Of a stretch of 64,000 nt of DNA, positions 26,438 through 34,850 are shown piece by piece (the first letter of the stretch is position 1; every line of letters begins with the position of its first letter). The translations under genes and the position numbers were made by a program. The notes below the pieces were generated by a model. That model saw only the letters and a program-made list of their open reading frames with translations. It was not told where the DNA came from and searched no databases. Source of the DNA: DASRFR01 sp035651455 (lineage in GTDB: Bacteria > Acidobacteriota > Terriglobia > Terriglobales > Acidobacteriaceae); the NCBI GenBank assembly GCA_035651455.1, contig DASRFR010000007.1:20851-84850 (forward strand), given 5' to 3'.

Positions 26438-28669
26438 ATGAAACTCAAGGTCTCCTATTCGCTCATAGCAATCGTCGTTTCGACAGTCGTCTTCGCACAA
26501 ACTTCACCGAGCAGCCCCCCAGGAACTGCTCCTGCCGACCAGGAAGGCAAACAACTGGGCAGCTACCAGGTTCAGCAGAGCATAGAGTTTGGCTATCGCT
26601 TCGTTGACGTGGCAAGAAGCTCGGAAGTGTATAAAACCTTCATCAACCAGGATGAAGGCTTTCGCGTGCTCGAGCAGACACTCAACCTGCGCTCGATGGA
26701 TCACTCCGCCGTCCTCTTCGATCGTCTCAGCGCCAGTTCCTTCGGATGGGGAGGCGACCCTGAGAATGCGGCCCGTTTGTCGGTCTCGAAGAATGTCTGG
26801 TATGACTTCAATTTCTCCTTCCGTCGCGATCACAACTTCTTTGACTACGACCTGCTGGGAAACCCGCTCAATCCCGCGTCTTCGACTCCCAGCATTCCGG
26901 TGACCTTCTCGCCGCACCAGTTTGCGACTACGCGCCGCATGTACGACGCGAACCTCACGATCCTGCCGCAATCCCGGTTCAGCGTGCGCCTGGGCTTCTC
27001 GCGTAACCGTTCCGAGGGACCTTCTTTCTCCAGCTTCCACGAAGGCACCGATCCGCTGTTGTTCCAGAATTGGAATGTCAGCTCCAATGACTACTTCATC
27101 GGCTTCGACTTGAGAGTCCTGCCCCAGACCACCATCAGCTACGATCAGGCAGTCTCGTTCGACAAGAACGACACCAACTACAGCTTGGCTCCTTTCGCGC
27201 CCGCGTTCCTGGCCGACGGGACCCCGGTGAGCTTGGGCTTACCCTTCAACACACCCGCCAATCAGCCTTGCAGAACGCCCTTTATCGGCGGGTTCGCCAA
27301 TCCCAGTTGCAACCTCTACATTCAGTACGTCCGCAACCAGCGGGTTCGCACGACCACTCCCACGGAAAGATTAAGCTTGCGCTCCAACTACTTCCGCCGC
27401 GTGAGTATCGCCGCGGAAGCTTCGTATAGCTCCGCCAGCCTGGATAGTCCTTATTTCGAGTCTTTCAATGGATTGGTGACTCGTACTGGAGTACGGCAGT
27501 TTACGTTCACCGGGCCGGCCTCGACGCAGCGCGTGGCTTTTAATTCTTACGCCGGCGTGACGGTAAGCCTCACCAGGACCCTGAACCTGGTGGACAGCTT
27601 CCGTTATGACAATTTCCGCATTCCAGGTCAGTGGTTCTCTACCCAAACCGATATAGTCGGAGTTCCGGTCGGAACTCCCCCCGCAGTGAATGTACTGCTC
27701 AGCCCCTTGTTGCCCCCGGACGTAACCACCGCCTTAACCATCAACTTCTTGGGCCAGAAGTCGTTCTTCAACGAGATCGGCCTGGAGTATTCGCCGTCCA
27801 AAAGAGTGGGGGTTCGGGTGGGCTACCGTCTTCGTCACCGCCGGGTCTTCAAATTGGAGCCGGAAATACTCGCCGACCCTGAATCCGGTCTAGGAGAATT
27901 TGAGGGCGACACCATCGAGGTCAACGAGCATACGCCGTTCATCGGAGTATGGGTGCGGCCAGTGGACTCGCTGCGAATTAATCTTGAGGCAGAGTCGATG
28001 GCCGCCGATAATTTCATAACCCGCGTCAGCCCGCGGCAGAGGCAGCGCTATCGGGGGCGCGTGAATTACCGCCCCAGGCGTTGGGCCAGCATCGGCGCCA
28101 GCACCGATATTACAGAAGGCCGCAATGGCGAAAGCGATACCCAGTTCCAGCAGCACTACCGCAATGCCGGGTTCCTGGCTTCTCTGTTTCCAAACAATCG
28201 GATCGGCCTTGACCTCGCCTATAACTACACCAACTCTCTACAGTCTTCATTGATTTGTTTCAATGGGAGTTTCACTCCTCCGGAAACGATTCTGAATGGA
28301 TGTCCTACTTTTGATTCCAGTCTGAACAACAACCCCAACCAGATCCGGTTTGAGTACGCGAGCCAGGTCCAGTACGTAAATCTCAACCTCCGTTTTCAGC
28401 CCATCAAGCGCGTGACCCTGCTGGCCGGATACGCCTTGACCCACAGCGACGGCCACGAAACCGTGCTCAATCCCCTGCAACCTCCGGAACCCCTGTTCTT
28501 CGATTTTCACCGGCCGTTGGCGGGCATCGAGATTGGCTTCGCACCCAACTTAAGCCTGAATGCGCATTGGAATTACGATCAGTATGCGGAGGACTCGGTG
28601 ACGGGACCGACCGCGCCGCGTAATTTCCACGACAATCGCACCGTGCTGTCGCTGAGATACGAATTCTGA
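26438..28669 (+). CDS. MtrB/PioB-like outer-membrane beta-barrel protein
   Basis: A 743-residue protein with a signal peptide (YSLIAIVVSTVVFAQ) and a long series of alternating amphipathic strands. It ends in an aromatic strand (NRTVLSLRYEF) with the terminal Phe typical of outer-membrane barrels. Length, position directly after a decaheme cytochrome and strand-rich composition fit the MtrB/PioB sheath family. I see no N-terminal CXXC pair of the classical MtrB type. GGGGAG lies 8 nt before ATG 26438. Assignment rests more on context and barrel character than on a signature motif. Confidence 0.78.
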   Translation: MKLKVSYSLIAIVVSTVVFAQTSPSSPPGTAPADQEGKQLGSYQVQQSIEFGYRFVDVARSSEVYKTFINQDEGFRVLEQTLNLRSMDHSAVLFDRLSASSFGWGGDPENAARLSVSKNVWYDFNFSFRRDHNFFDYDLLGNPLNPASSTPSIPVTFSPHQFATTRRMYDANLTILPQSRFSVRLGFSRNRSEGPSFSSFHEGTDPLLFQNWNVSSNDYFIGFDLRVLPQTTISYDQAVSFDKNDTNYSLAPFAPAFLADGTPVSLGLPFNTPANQPCRTPFIGGFANPSCNLYIQYVRNQRVRTTTPTERLSLRSNYFRRVSIAAEASYSSASLDSPYFESFNGLVTRTGVRQFTFTGPASTQRVAFNSYAGVTVSLTRTLNLVDSFRYDNFRIPGQWFSTQTDIVGVPVGTPPAVNVLLSPLLPPDVTTALTINFLGQKSFFNEIGLEYSPSKRVGVRVGYRLRHRRVFKLEPEILADPESGLGEFEGDTIEVNEHTPFIGVWVRPVDSLRINLEAESMAADNFITRVSPRQRQRYRGRVNYRPRRWASIGASTDITEGRNGESDTQFQQHYRNAGFLASLFPNNRIGLDLAYNYTNSLQSSLICFNGSFTPPETILNGCPTFDSSLNNNPNQIRFEYASQVQYVNLNLRFQPIKRVTLLAGYALTHSDGHETVLNPLQPPEPLFFDFHRPLAGIEIGFAPNLSLNAHWNYDQYAEDSVTGPTAPRNFHDNRTVLSLRYEF

Positions 28670-28687
28670 GAGCTTGTCGGAAGGGCT

Positions 28688-29158
28688 CTAATCGTTGATG
28701 CGCTCGGAGAAGTCAATCTCGTTGCGCAGCGCGCCCGCCGCCATGCGGGTTTCCAGAAACAGCAAGATGGTCCCCAGGAACAGCATGAGAGCACCCGCCA
28801 TGGTGATGGTCGAAGCCAGCCAGGGCACTGACTCGTGCAGATAACGATCCAGGGCGATCGCTAGACTACCTGCCACCAGCAAACCGATGGAGAGGTAGTA
28901 AGCCGACAGGGCAAGCTCCGCCAGCCTGGAGCGGCGCCGGTAAAGCACCAGCAACCCGCGGCAGAAGCGGATTCCCTCCTCCTCGCGCGCCGACCGGAAC
29001 GACTCCAGCATGGCCATCGTCTTACGGGCGCGGTCGCCAATGCGGGCAATCCGGCTCAGCGTGGATCCCACCAGGTTCGCCACCGCAAGAATCAGAAGGG
29101 CCGGGGCCACTAACGCGGAAATGACTCCCAATCCGGATAGGGGGTTTTGCACTTGCAT
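28688..29158 (-). CDS. DUF2721 membrane protein
   Basis: A 156-residue membrane protein with three predicted helices (VISALVAPALLILAVANLVG, YYLSIGLLVAGSLAIAL and ASTITMAGALMLFLGTILLF). The first loop carries SRIARIGDRARK. The pattern matches the DUF2721 family, whose role is unknown. It is convergent with the barrel gene, 18 nt apart, with no clear terminator between. Confidence 0.78.
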   Translation of the reverse strand: MQVQNPLSGLGVISALVAPALLILAVANLVGSTLSRIARIGDRARKTMAMLESFRSAREEEGIRFCRGLLVLYRRRSRLAELALSAYYLSIGLLVAGSLAIALDRYLHESVPWLASTITMAGALMLFLGTILLFLETRMAAGALRNEIDFSERIND

Positions 29159-29304
29159 GATGCAAGCCTAAATCCATCCGCATGGTGGTGCTGTGACGCT
29201 CAGCACAGACGTTGCCCCACAACAATTCGCCCAATCCGACCACCAGCTTTTTCATCTATAAAGAAACGGAGTCATTCCGGGCACCGCCGCCGTATCAGCC
29301 CGGC

Positions 29305-29661
29305 TCATTTTTTCAGTTCGACCAGGATGACTTCCATATCGTCGAGCGCTTCGTCCGAATGGGTGACCGGCCCGCGAATCTGGGTCTCGCCCGATTTCAG
29401 TTCCACGATGTTCGATTTCCCATCGGGCTCGCTTAAACGGATCTTGCCCCCCTTGACTACGTAAACCACCGTCTGTGGGTGCGAATGCATCGGCGTCGTG
29501 TCGCCCTTCATTGGCGCAAAGCGCAATACCCTCACCTTGTCATTTTCGGCCAGGACTTTCAGTTGCCTGGGGTGGAACTGCATCACATCTTGCGCGGCTA
29601 AGGCAGGCAGCACAAGGACAGCCAAGGCTGTCATGATTAACGTTTTGGTTTGCATATTCAC
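29305..29661 (-). CDS. Secreted cupin-domain protein
   Basis: A 118-residue single-domain cupin behind a signal peptide (LIMTALAVLVLPALAAQ). The metal-site motifs are MHSHPQTVVYVVKGGKIRL (first cupin motif) and GETQIRGPVTHSDEA (second). Such small exported cupins are of unknown function. ATG 29661 is followed in frame by a second Met. It is first on its strand, with the DUF2721 gene 146 nt downstream. Confidence 0.8.
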   Translation of the reverse strand: MNMQTKTLIMTALAVLVLPALAAQDVMQFHPRQLKVLAENDKVRVLRFAPMKGDTTPMHSHPQTVVYVVKGGKIRLSEPDGKSNIVELKSGETQIRGPVTHSDEALDDMEVILVELKK

Positions 29662-30101
29662 TCCGGCGGGGATTATATGCTTGCCGACTTGGCGGATCCT
29701 TCGGTCCGGATCGAAGTGTCAGGGTTAAGACAACTCCGCTTCCGTCCACCCTCTTTATTTATGATGGTCGTATTCCGAAGCCATCGGTTTGGGCCGACGC
29801 CCGCCTGGACTCCCTGCACTGGAAATTTCCGGCCCTTACGGCTAATCCCGCCACTGGTGCGGCTTTGCCCCACCGGGATAGAAAAACGTTAGGAGACTTC
29901 CGGCTCTTGCATTCCTTCTCCCCTGCCCTGAAAATATCCCGACGTACTCGGATTCGCTTCGTAGACCAGCATCTTAAATAGATCTTGGAGTCCTTCCCCT
30001 CTTAGACAACGAATACTTCCAACACAATAGCTTCACGCGGGTTCACGACCCGTAGGCAAGGCGCCGTCGTCAAAAATTTACCAGGGTGGGTTTGAAGACC
30101 T
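29662..30101. other. 440-nt divergent intergenic region with hairpins
   Basis: The region separates the cupin gene from the FG-GAP gene. ATCCCG..CGGGAT (about 29843-29880) encloses a smaller GGTG..CACC stem, and GCGGGTTCACGACCCGT near 30035 forms another hairpin. These could be RNA structure in the FG-GAP leader, but they match no riboswitch class that I can name. No coding frame is convincing. Confidence 0.4.
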
Positions 30102-32927
30102 ATGTCGTTGAAACGCGCATCCTTCATCGTTGGAGTTTATCTACTCGCGGGAACCCTCGGGGCGTGGTCGGGAACGTTTCTGCAGGCGCCCACCTTTCCT
30201 TGCGGCACCGCCGAGGGCCCGGAGTCGGTGGTTGGCGTCGACCTCAATAACGACGGCAAAATGGACCTGGTCGTCACCAATACACGCCACAACATCCCTG
30301 ACACCGTAGAAGTTCTCATGGGAAATGGCGATGGAACCTTCCAGGCTCCGGTGGACTACCAAACCTCCACCACTCCCGAAGGAGTGGCGGTAAAGGACGT
30401 GAATAACGACGGAAAGCTGGACCTTGTCACCGCCAATACGAATGGCAACAACGTCAGTGTTCTGCTCGGGAATGGCGATGGTACCTTCCAGCCGCGGATG
30501 GACTTCAACGCCGGCATCGGCCCGGTAGGAGTCGCGATTGACGATTTTAATGGCGACGGCAAAATGGATCTTGCCACTGCCAACCGCGACGGCAGCACCA
30601 TGAGCGTCCTCCTCGGCAACGGCGACGGCACCTTTCAACTGCACAAAGACACCGTGACTCTGATCGCGCCGGCTTTCGTCGCGACCGGCGACTTCAACGG
30701 CGATTCCAAACGGGATATTGCCCTCGCCTCCGGCGAGACCTCCAGCTTCGTCACAATTTTCCTCGGCAATGGCGATGGCACCTTCACGCAGAAGGGATCT
30801 TTCGCCATCGGTGGCGGCCCCAAGGGTGTAGGTGTTGTGGATTTCAACCAGGACAATATCCAGGATCTAGCGATCGCCGCCAATGGCAGTAACACGGTCA
30901 CAGTTCTCATCGGTAATGGCGATGGAACTTTCAAGCCGCGGGTTGACTACAAAATCGGCAACCACCCCAAGGGCTTAGCTATTGCCGACTTCAATCACGA
31001 CGGATTCTGGGACATTGCAGCCACCAATGACGGCGCCAATAGCGTTTCTGTCCTGCTCGGCAAGGGCGATGGGACGTTCCAGAACAAGATCATCAACTAC
31101 GGCACCGACTCCCTGCCTGCCGGCGACACCGTCGGCGACTTCGATGGCGACGGCAACATGGACATCATCGCCGCCAATAACGGCAGCAACTCGGTCACGT
31201 TCTTGAAGGGCATCGGAGACGGCACATTCATCGGACGGATCGACTACTTCACTGGTTCGCTGCCCAAGTCGGTCGCGATCGGAGATCTCAACAACGATGG
31301 GTTCAAAGACATCGTCACGGCCGATAGCGGCGCCAATACCGTCGGCGTCCTGCTGGGCGGCCCGAATGCCAGTTTCAACTCGCACCAGGAACGCAATACC
31401 GGCTCGGTTCCCACCGGTGTAGCTCTCGCGGATTTCAACAAAGACGGTAAGCTGGACGCGGTCACGGCCGACAACGGCTCTAACAAAGTCAGCGTCTTGC
31501 TGGGCAAGGGCGACGGCACTTTCCAGCCCAAGACCGATTACTCCACCGCTGCCGGACCGGTCTTCGTGGCGGTCGGGGACCTCAATAACGACAGCACGAT
31601 GGACCTTGTCGTCGCGGACAGTTCCGCCAGCAAGGTCAGCGTCATGATCGGCGCCGCCAGCGGCACCTTCCAGGCCCACGTGGATTACGCCACCGGGTCC
31701 GCTCCGAACTCTGTTGCTATAGCCGACCTCAATGGCGATGGCAAGATGGACCTCGCGGTCACAAACCTCTCCGGCTCCACGGTCAGCATTCTTCTCGGCA
31801 ACGGCGACGGTACGTTCCAGAACCATGTGGACTATCCCGTAGGGACCAACCCGGTCTCGGTTGCGGTGGGGGACTTGAACGGGGACGGCAAACTGGACCT
31901 CGCCGTCGCCAATAACTCCGCCAACACGCTGAGCGTTCTGCTGGGCAACGGCGATGGCACCTTCCAGGGCAAGATGGACAGTCCGACCCTGTCTTTTCCA
32001 GTAGGAGTTACGATCGCCGATTACGACTTTGATGGCAAACTCGACGTAGTGATTGCGAACACCGGGCTTACGGTCCAGGAATACCAGGCGGAAACCGGTT
32101 CCATCAGCTTCTTCAAGGGAAATGGCGACGGCACCCTGCAGCCTCACGTTGACTTTGTAACCGGACCCAGTCCGTCGTCATTGGCCATGGCCGACCTCAA
32201 CAACGATGGCAAACTCGACGTGGTTACCGCGAACCCCGGCATGGGCCCGTACTCGGTGAGTGTTTTGTTGAACAATACTCCCACCGGCATTGCCACGGCG
32301 ACTTTGTCCCCGTCATCGCTCACCTTCCCCATTCGCGATGTGGGCAGTGTCAGCCCCAGTCTCCCCGTCACCCTGACCAACACCGGCACCGCGCCACTGC
32401 AATCCATCGCGGGATCGATTACCGGTATCAACCCCACCGACTTCGTGATTCAGAGCACAACCTGTGGCAGCACCTTGGCTGTGGGTTCAAGTTGCGTATT
32501 TAATGTTTCCTTTGCGCCCATCGGCATCAACACCCGCTCCGCTACCCTGAGCGTGAGCGACAATGCCTCCAATAGTCCGCAAACCTCGTCGCTTAGCGGC
32601 ATTGGGACCATCGTGCTGGTGACGCCGGTGAACCTCAATTTCTCCAACCAAAAGGTGGGCACGACTAGTAATCCCAGAACCATTACGGTCAAGAATGTCG
32701 GAACCGTCACTCTCAACATCAGCAGTATTACGATCCTGGGAGGCAATGCCGGCGACTTCGCGCGAAGCGGCGGGACCTGCGGCGCAACCCTCGCCGGCGG
32801 CAGTACGTGCACGGTACTCGTTACCTTCTCCCCCACCGCTACCGGGGCCCGCACCTCGACACTTCGCGTGAACGACGATGGCGGCGCCAGCCCGCAAAAA
32901 GTAACTTTAAGCGGCACCGGAATCTAG
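30102..32927 (+). CDS. Secreted FG-GAP/VCBS repeat protein with two ASH domains
   Basis: A 941-residue exported protein. After the signal segment (ASFIVGVYLLAGTLGAW) it has about 13 tandem units of 57-58 residues. Each has a calcium-binding-like DLNNDGKMDL element and a VLLGNGDGTF element, so it is probably a beta-propeller array (FG-GAP/VCBS repeats, about residues 30-715). Two ASH-like immunoglobulin domains follow (about 725-830 and 835-941), each with a CGSTL/CGATL..C pair and VTLTNTGT/ITVKNVGT. A surface or periplasmic adhesion or structural role is plausible but unproven. A perfect terminator hairpin follows. Confidence 0.88.
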   Translation: MSLKRASFIVGVYLLAGTLGAWSGTFLQAPTFPCGTAEGPESVVGVDLNNDGKMDLVVTNTRHNIPDTVEVLMGNGDGTFQAPVDYQTSTTPEGVAVKDVNNDGKLDLVTANTNGNNVSVLLGNGDGTFQPRMDFNAGIGPVGVAIDDFNGDGKMDLATANRDGSTMSVLLGNGDGTFQLHKDTVTLIAPAFVATGDFNGDSKRDIALASGETSSFVTIFLGNGDGTFTQKGSFAIGGGPKGVGVVDFNQDNIQDLAIAANGSNTVTVLIGNGDGTFKPRVDYKIGNHPKGLAIADFNHDGFWDIAATNDGANSVSVLLGKGDGTFQNKIINYGTDSLPAGDTVGDFDGDGNMDIIAANNGSNSVTFLKGIGDGTFIGRIDYFTGSLPKSVAIGDLNNDGFKDIVTADSGANTVGVLLGGPNASFNSHQERNTGSVPTGVALADFNKDGKLDAVTADNGSNKVSVLLGKGDGTFQPKTDYSTAAGPVFVAVGDLNNDSTMDLVVADSSASKVSVMIGAASGTFQAHVDYATGSAPNSVAIADLNGDGKMDLAVTNLSGSTVSILLGNGDGTFQNHVDYPVGTNPVSVAVGDLNGDGKLDLAVANNSANTLSVLLGNGDGTFQGKMDSPTLSFPVGVTIADYDFDGKLDVVIANTGLTVQEYQAETGSISFFKGNGDGTLQPHVDFVTGPSPSSLAMADLNNDGKLDVVTANPGMGPYSVSVLLNNTPTGIATATLSPSSLTFPIRDVGSVSPSLPVTLTNTGTAPLQSIAGSITGINPTDFVIQSTTCGSTLAVGSSCVFNVSFAPIGINTRSATLSVSDNASNSPQTSSLSGIGTIVLVTPVNLNFSNQKVGTTSNPRTITVKNVGTVTLNISSITILGGNAGDFARSGGTCGATLAGGSTCTVLVTFSPTATGARTSTLRVNDDGGASPQKVTLSGTGI

Positions 32928-32943
32928 CTCTTCCACTCTTCGC

Positions 32944-32974
32944 AAAAGGCGCGACCCATGGTCGCGCCTTTCAT
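32944..32974 (+). terminator. Rho-independent terminator of the FG-GAP gene
   Basis: A perfect 12-bp stem AAAGGCGCGACC / GGTCGCGCCTTT with a 3-nt loop, starting 17 nt after the stop codon. Confidence 0.9.
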
Positions 32975-33078
32975 TCAGCTACAAACGTTACAGAGTTCAG
33001 GGTATTGCCTGGCTTTGTCACATGGAGTACATTAACGCGTTCTAAAAAGCTAGATCCACTCGGAGGATACGAGTTGCC

Positions 33079-33636
33079 ATGGGTGACATTCCGTCCGCAC
33101 CTGTGCCAGGCCGATTCGCGGAAAGACCTGTTCTGAATTCCTGGAAAGAAATTGCCCAGTATTTCGATCGCGGTGTTCGTACAGTGCAACGCTGGGAAAC
33201 AGATTTGAGTCTGCCTGTTCATCGCATCGGCAAGAATAACCGCGGGCCGGTCTTCGCATTTCGTGCTGAGTTAGACCGCTGGCTCCAGGCTTGCGGCACC
33301 GCTCTCAACAGGGCTGGCGGCTTCCCGCCCGACTCCGCTACGACGAATTCCCCCAAGCACCCCCTGGAGATCTGGAAGCAGATCAGGGTTTCGACGGAAT
33401 CCATCAGGGATCGAGCCGAAGAACTTCAAAAACTGGTTGAGAAGTTAAGGACGCTGATGAACTACGCCCCAGCGACACAGTTGCCGCCAACGCCGGAGTC
33501 GGTTCAGGCCCACCAGGACTGGCAGAAGCTGGTCATCAGTCCGCACAACTCTCAGCCATCGTTCCCGGTGCAGCTCTCTTTTCCGCCCGGGCGTACAGCC
33601 GAAGATAGATCATATAACCGACCACAATCAGATTGA
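33079..33636 (+). CDS. HTH regulator of the SWKEIA/RTVQRWE family (copy C)
   Basis: A 185-residue protein with the same N-terminal domain as copies A and B (LNSWKEIAQYFDRGVRTVQR near residues 20-39, then LSLPVHRIGKNNRGPVFAF). A helical segment (EELQKLVEKLRTLM) and a Pro/Gln-rich tail follow. GGAGG lies 12 nt before ATG 33079, a somewhat long spacing. Its last 101 nt overlap the convergent DUF2127 gene, which is unusually much. The tail beyond about residue 150 could therefore be an unselected extension. Confidence 0.8.
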   Translation: MGDIPSAPVPGRFAERPVLNSWKEIAQYFDRGVRTVQRWETDLSLPVHRIGKNNRGPVFAFRAELDRWLQACGTALNRAGGFPPDSATTNSPKHPLEIWKQIRVSTESIRDRAEELQKLVEKLRTLMNYAPATQLPPTPESVQAHQDWQKLVISPHNSQPSFPVQLSFPPGRTAEDRSYNRPQSD

Positions 33637-34060
33637 CGAGAAGAATTCCGGCGTGAATCAGGGTCGGCTTGTGCATCAGATCGAATACTTCAAACGGTAC
33701 GTAAATCGCTCCTGAAACCATCGCCAGCCATTCCGCCCAGGCCCGCGCTCTCCATAGTCCATAGGCCTCGACAAAGCGCAGCACGGAATACAGGAACGCG
33801 ATCCCTGCGATCACCATCAACTTGCTGTCGGTAACCTCGTCGGCCCAGTTCAAAAACATTCGCGCGTAACGATGATCGGGGCTGAGGTGCAGCCAGCCGA
33901 GCAGGCTGTCGGCCACGCCCCAAACGTCACGGTGGACCAGCGAGAGCAACCCGCAGCCCGCCAGCAGAACTGCGAGTCCCTTGATGAACTCGAGCGACGC
34001 CACCGCCCTCAGGGCCTTCAATTGCCGTTCGTGCTGGTGTTGGTGAACGTCGTCCGCCAT
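33536..34060 (-). CDS. DUF2127 membrane protein
   Basis: A 174-residue membrane protein with four helices (FIKGLAVLLAGCGLLSLV, KLMVIAGIAFLYSVLRFVEA, AWAEWLAMVSGAIYVPFEVF and HAGILLVNLIVVGYMIYL). RFVEAYGLWRARAWAEWLA is the family-typical core. Its ATG lies 1 nt after the fetB stop codon, so it is the last gene of the DHH-FetA-FetB operon. The function is unknown. The 3' end overlaps the convergent HTH gene by 101 nt. Confidence 0.8.
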   Translation of the reverse strand: MADDVHQHQHERQLKALRAVASLEFIKGLAVLLAGCGLLSLVHRDVWGVADSLLGWLHLSPDHRYARMFLNWADEVTDSKLMVIAGIAFLYSVLRFVEAYGLWRARAWAEWLAMVSGAIYVPFEVFDLMHKPTLIHAGILLVNLIVVGYMIYLRLYARAEKRAAPGTMAESCAD

Positions 34061-34061
34061 A

Positions 34062-34850
34062 TTATTTTCCGGGCTGAAGCAGAAGTTGGTCCGCGGCAGT
34101 AAAGATGTGCGCCGGCATCATGAACGTGCTGGCCAACGAGGTCAGTCCCGACGCCGCGAAGATCATCGCCAGTACCACAAACTGGTAGATTGCTGCATAC
34201 ACGGGCCGTGCCCCTGAAAGCAGCATTCCTGCCATCAAGCCCGGGATCCACACGATGCCGAGCGAGCGCAGCGAGTCAATGGCTGGAATCAGACTGGCTT
34301 CAAACGAAGCTTGCACGTATGGCGCGACGCTGGTCTTGGCCTCCGCACCCAGAGCCAGCGCAGTCTCGATCTCGCCTACGTGCGCCACCACATCCGCCCG
34401 GAACCGGTTGAGCGCGAGCCCATTGGTATTCATCGAATTCGCAATCAGCATGCTTCCGACCGGGACCAGCGCGGTGATGCTGGTGTCAATTACGCCCAGC
34501 CACGTCATGAGCGCGATCACCGATCCCGCGCCCATCGCGATGGACCAAGCCGACACCCGGAACGCCCCCGGAATATGCTTGGCGCGGCGCGCCGAGGTCG
34601 CTCCCGCCGCAAGGGTCATCACCACCAGCAAGAAAACGCTGGTCCAGCGCGGACCGCGTAGCAACAGATGCAGCACCGATCCTACGGCAATGATCTGTAC
34701 CAGCCCGCGAGCCATGGCCACCAGCGACTCGCGTTCCAGGTGAATCGCCCGGCGCCGCGCCAGCAGGACCACGACCAACGCGGCCAGCGCCGCGGCCGCC
34801 GATTGCGCCAGCCCCAGTTGCAATTGATCATGGAAGATCCGGTTAAGCAT
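34062..34850 (-). CDS. fetB: ABC permease, FetB/UPF0014 family
   Basis: A 262-residue membrane protein with about seven helices and the family signature VGSMLIANSMNTNGLALNRF (about residues 130-149). In Escherichia coli FetB pairs with FetA as an iron exporter linked to oxidative stress tolerance. Here ATG 34850 overlaps the stop of the ATPase gene by 8 nt (ATGCTTAA), so the two are translationally coupled. Metal export is inferred from the family; the metal is not proven. Confidence 0.85.
   Translation of the reverse strand: MLNRIFHDQLQLGLAQSAAAALAALVVVLLARRRAIHLERESLVAMARGLVQIIAVGSVLHLLLRGPRWTSVFLLVVMTLAAGATSARRAKHIPGAFRVSAWSIAMGAGSVIALMTWLGVIDTSITALVPVGSMLIANSMNTNGLALNRFRADVVAHVGEIETALALGAEAKTSVAPYVQASFEASLIPAIDSLRSLGIVWIPGLMAGMLLSGARPVYAAIYQFVVLAMIFAASGLTSLASTFMMPAHIFTAADQLLLQPGK

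Noticed and set aside
29830..30090. Leader hairpins considered as a cyclic-di-GMP riboswitch
   Set aside because: The conserved GEMM receptor and tetraloop words are not present.
30975..32147. Minus-strand frame of 390 codons in the FG-GAP gene
   Set aside because: It shows the same periodicity as the plus-strand repeats because it is their reverse complement.
30102..32300. Periodic repeats considered as a CRISPR-like array
   Set aside because: The period is about 174 nt, in frame, and encodes FG-GAP motifs; there are no spacers and no cas genes.
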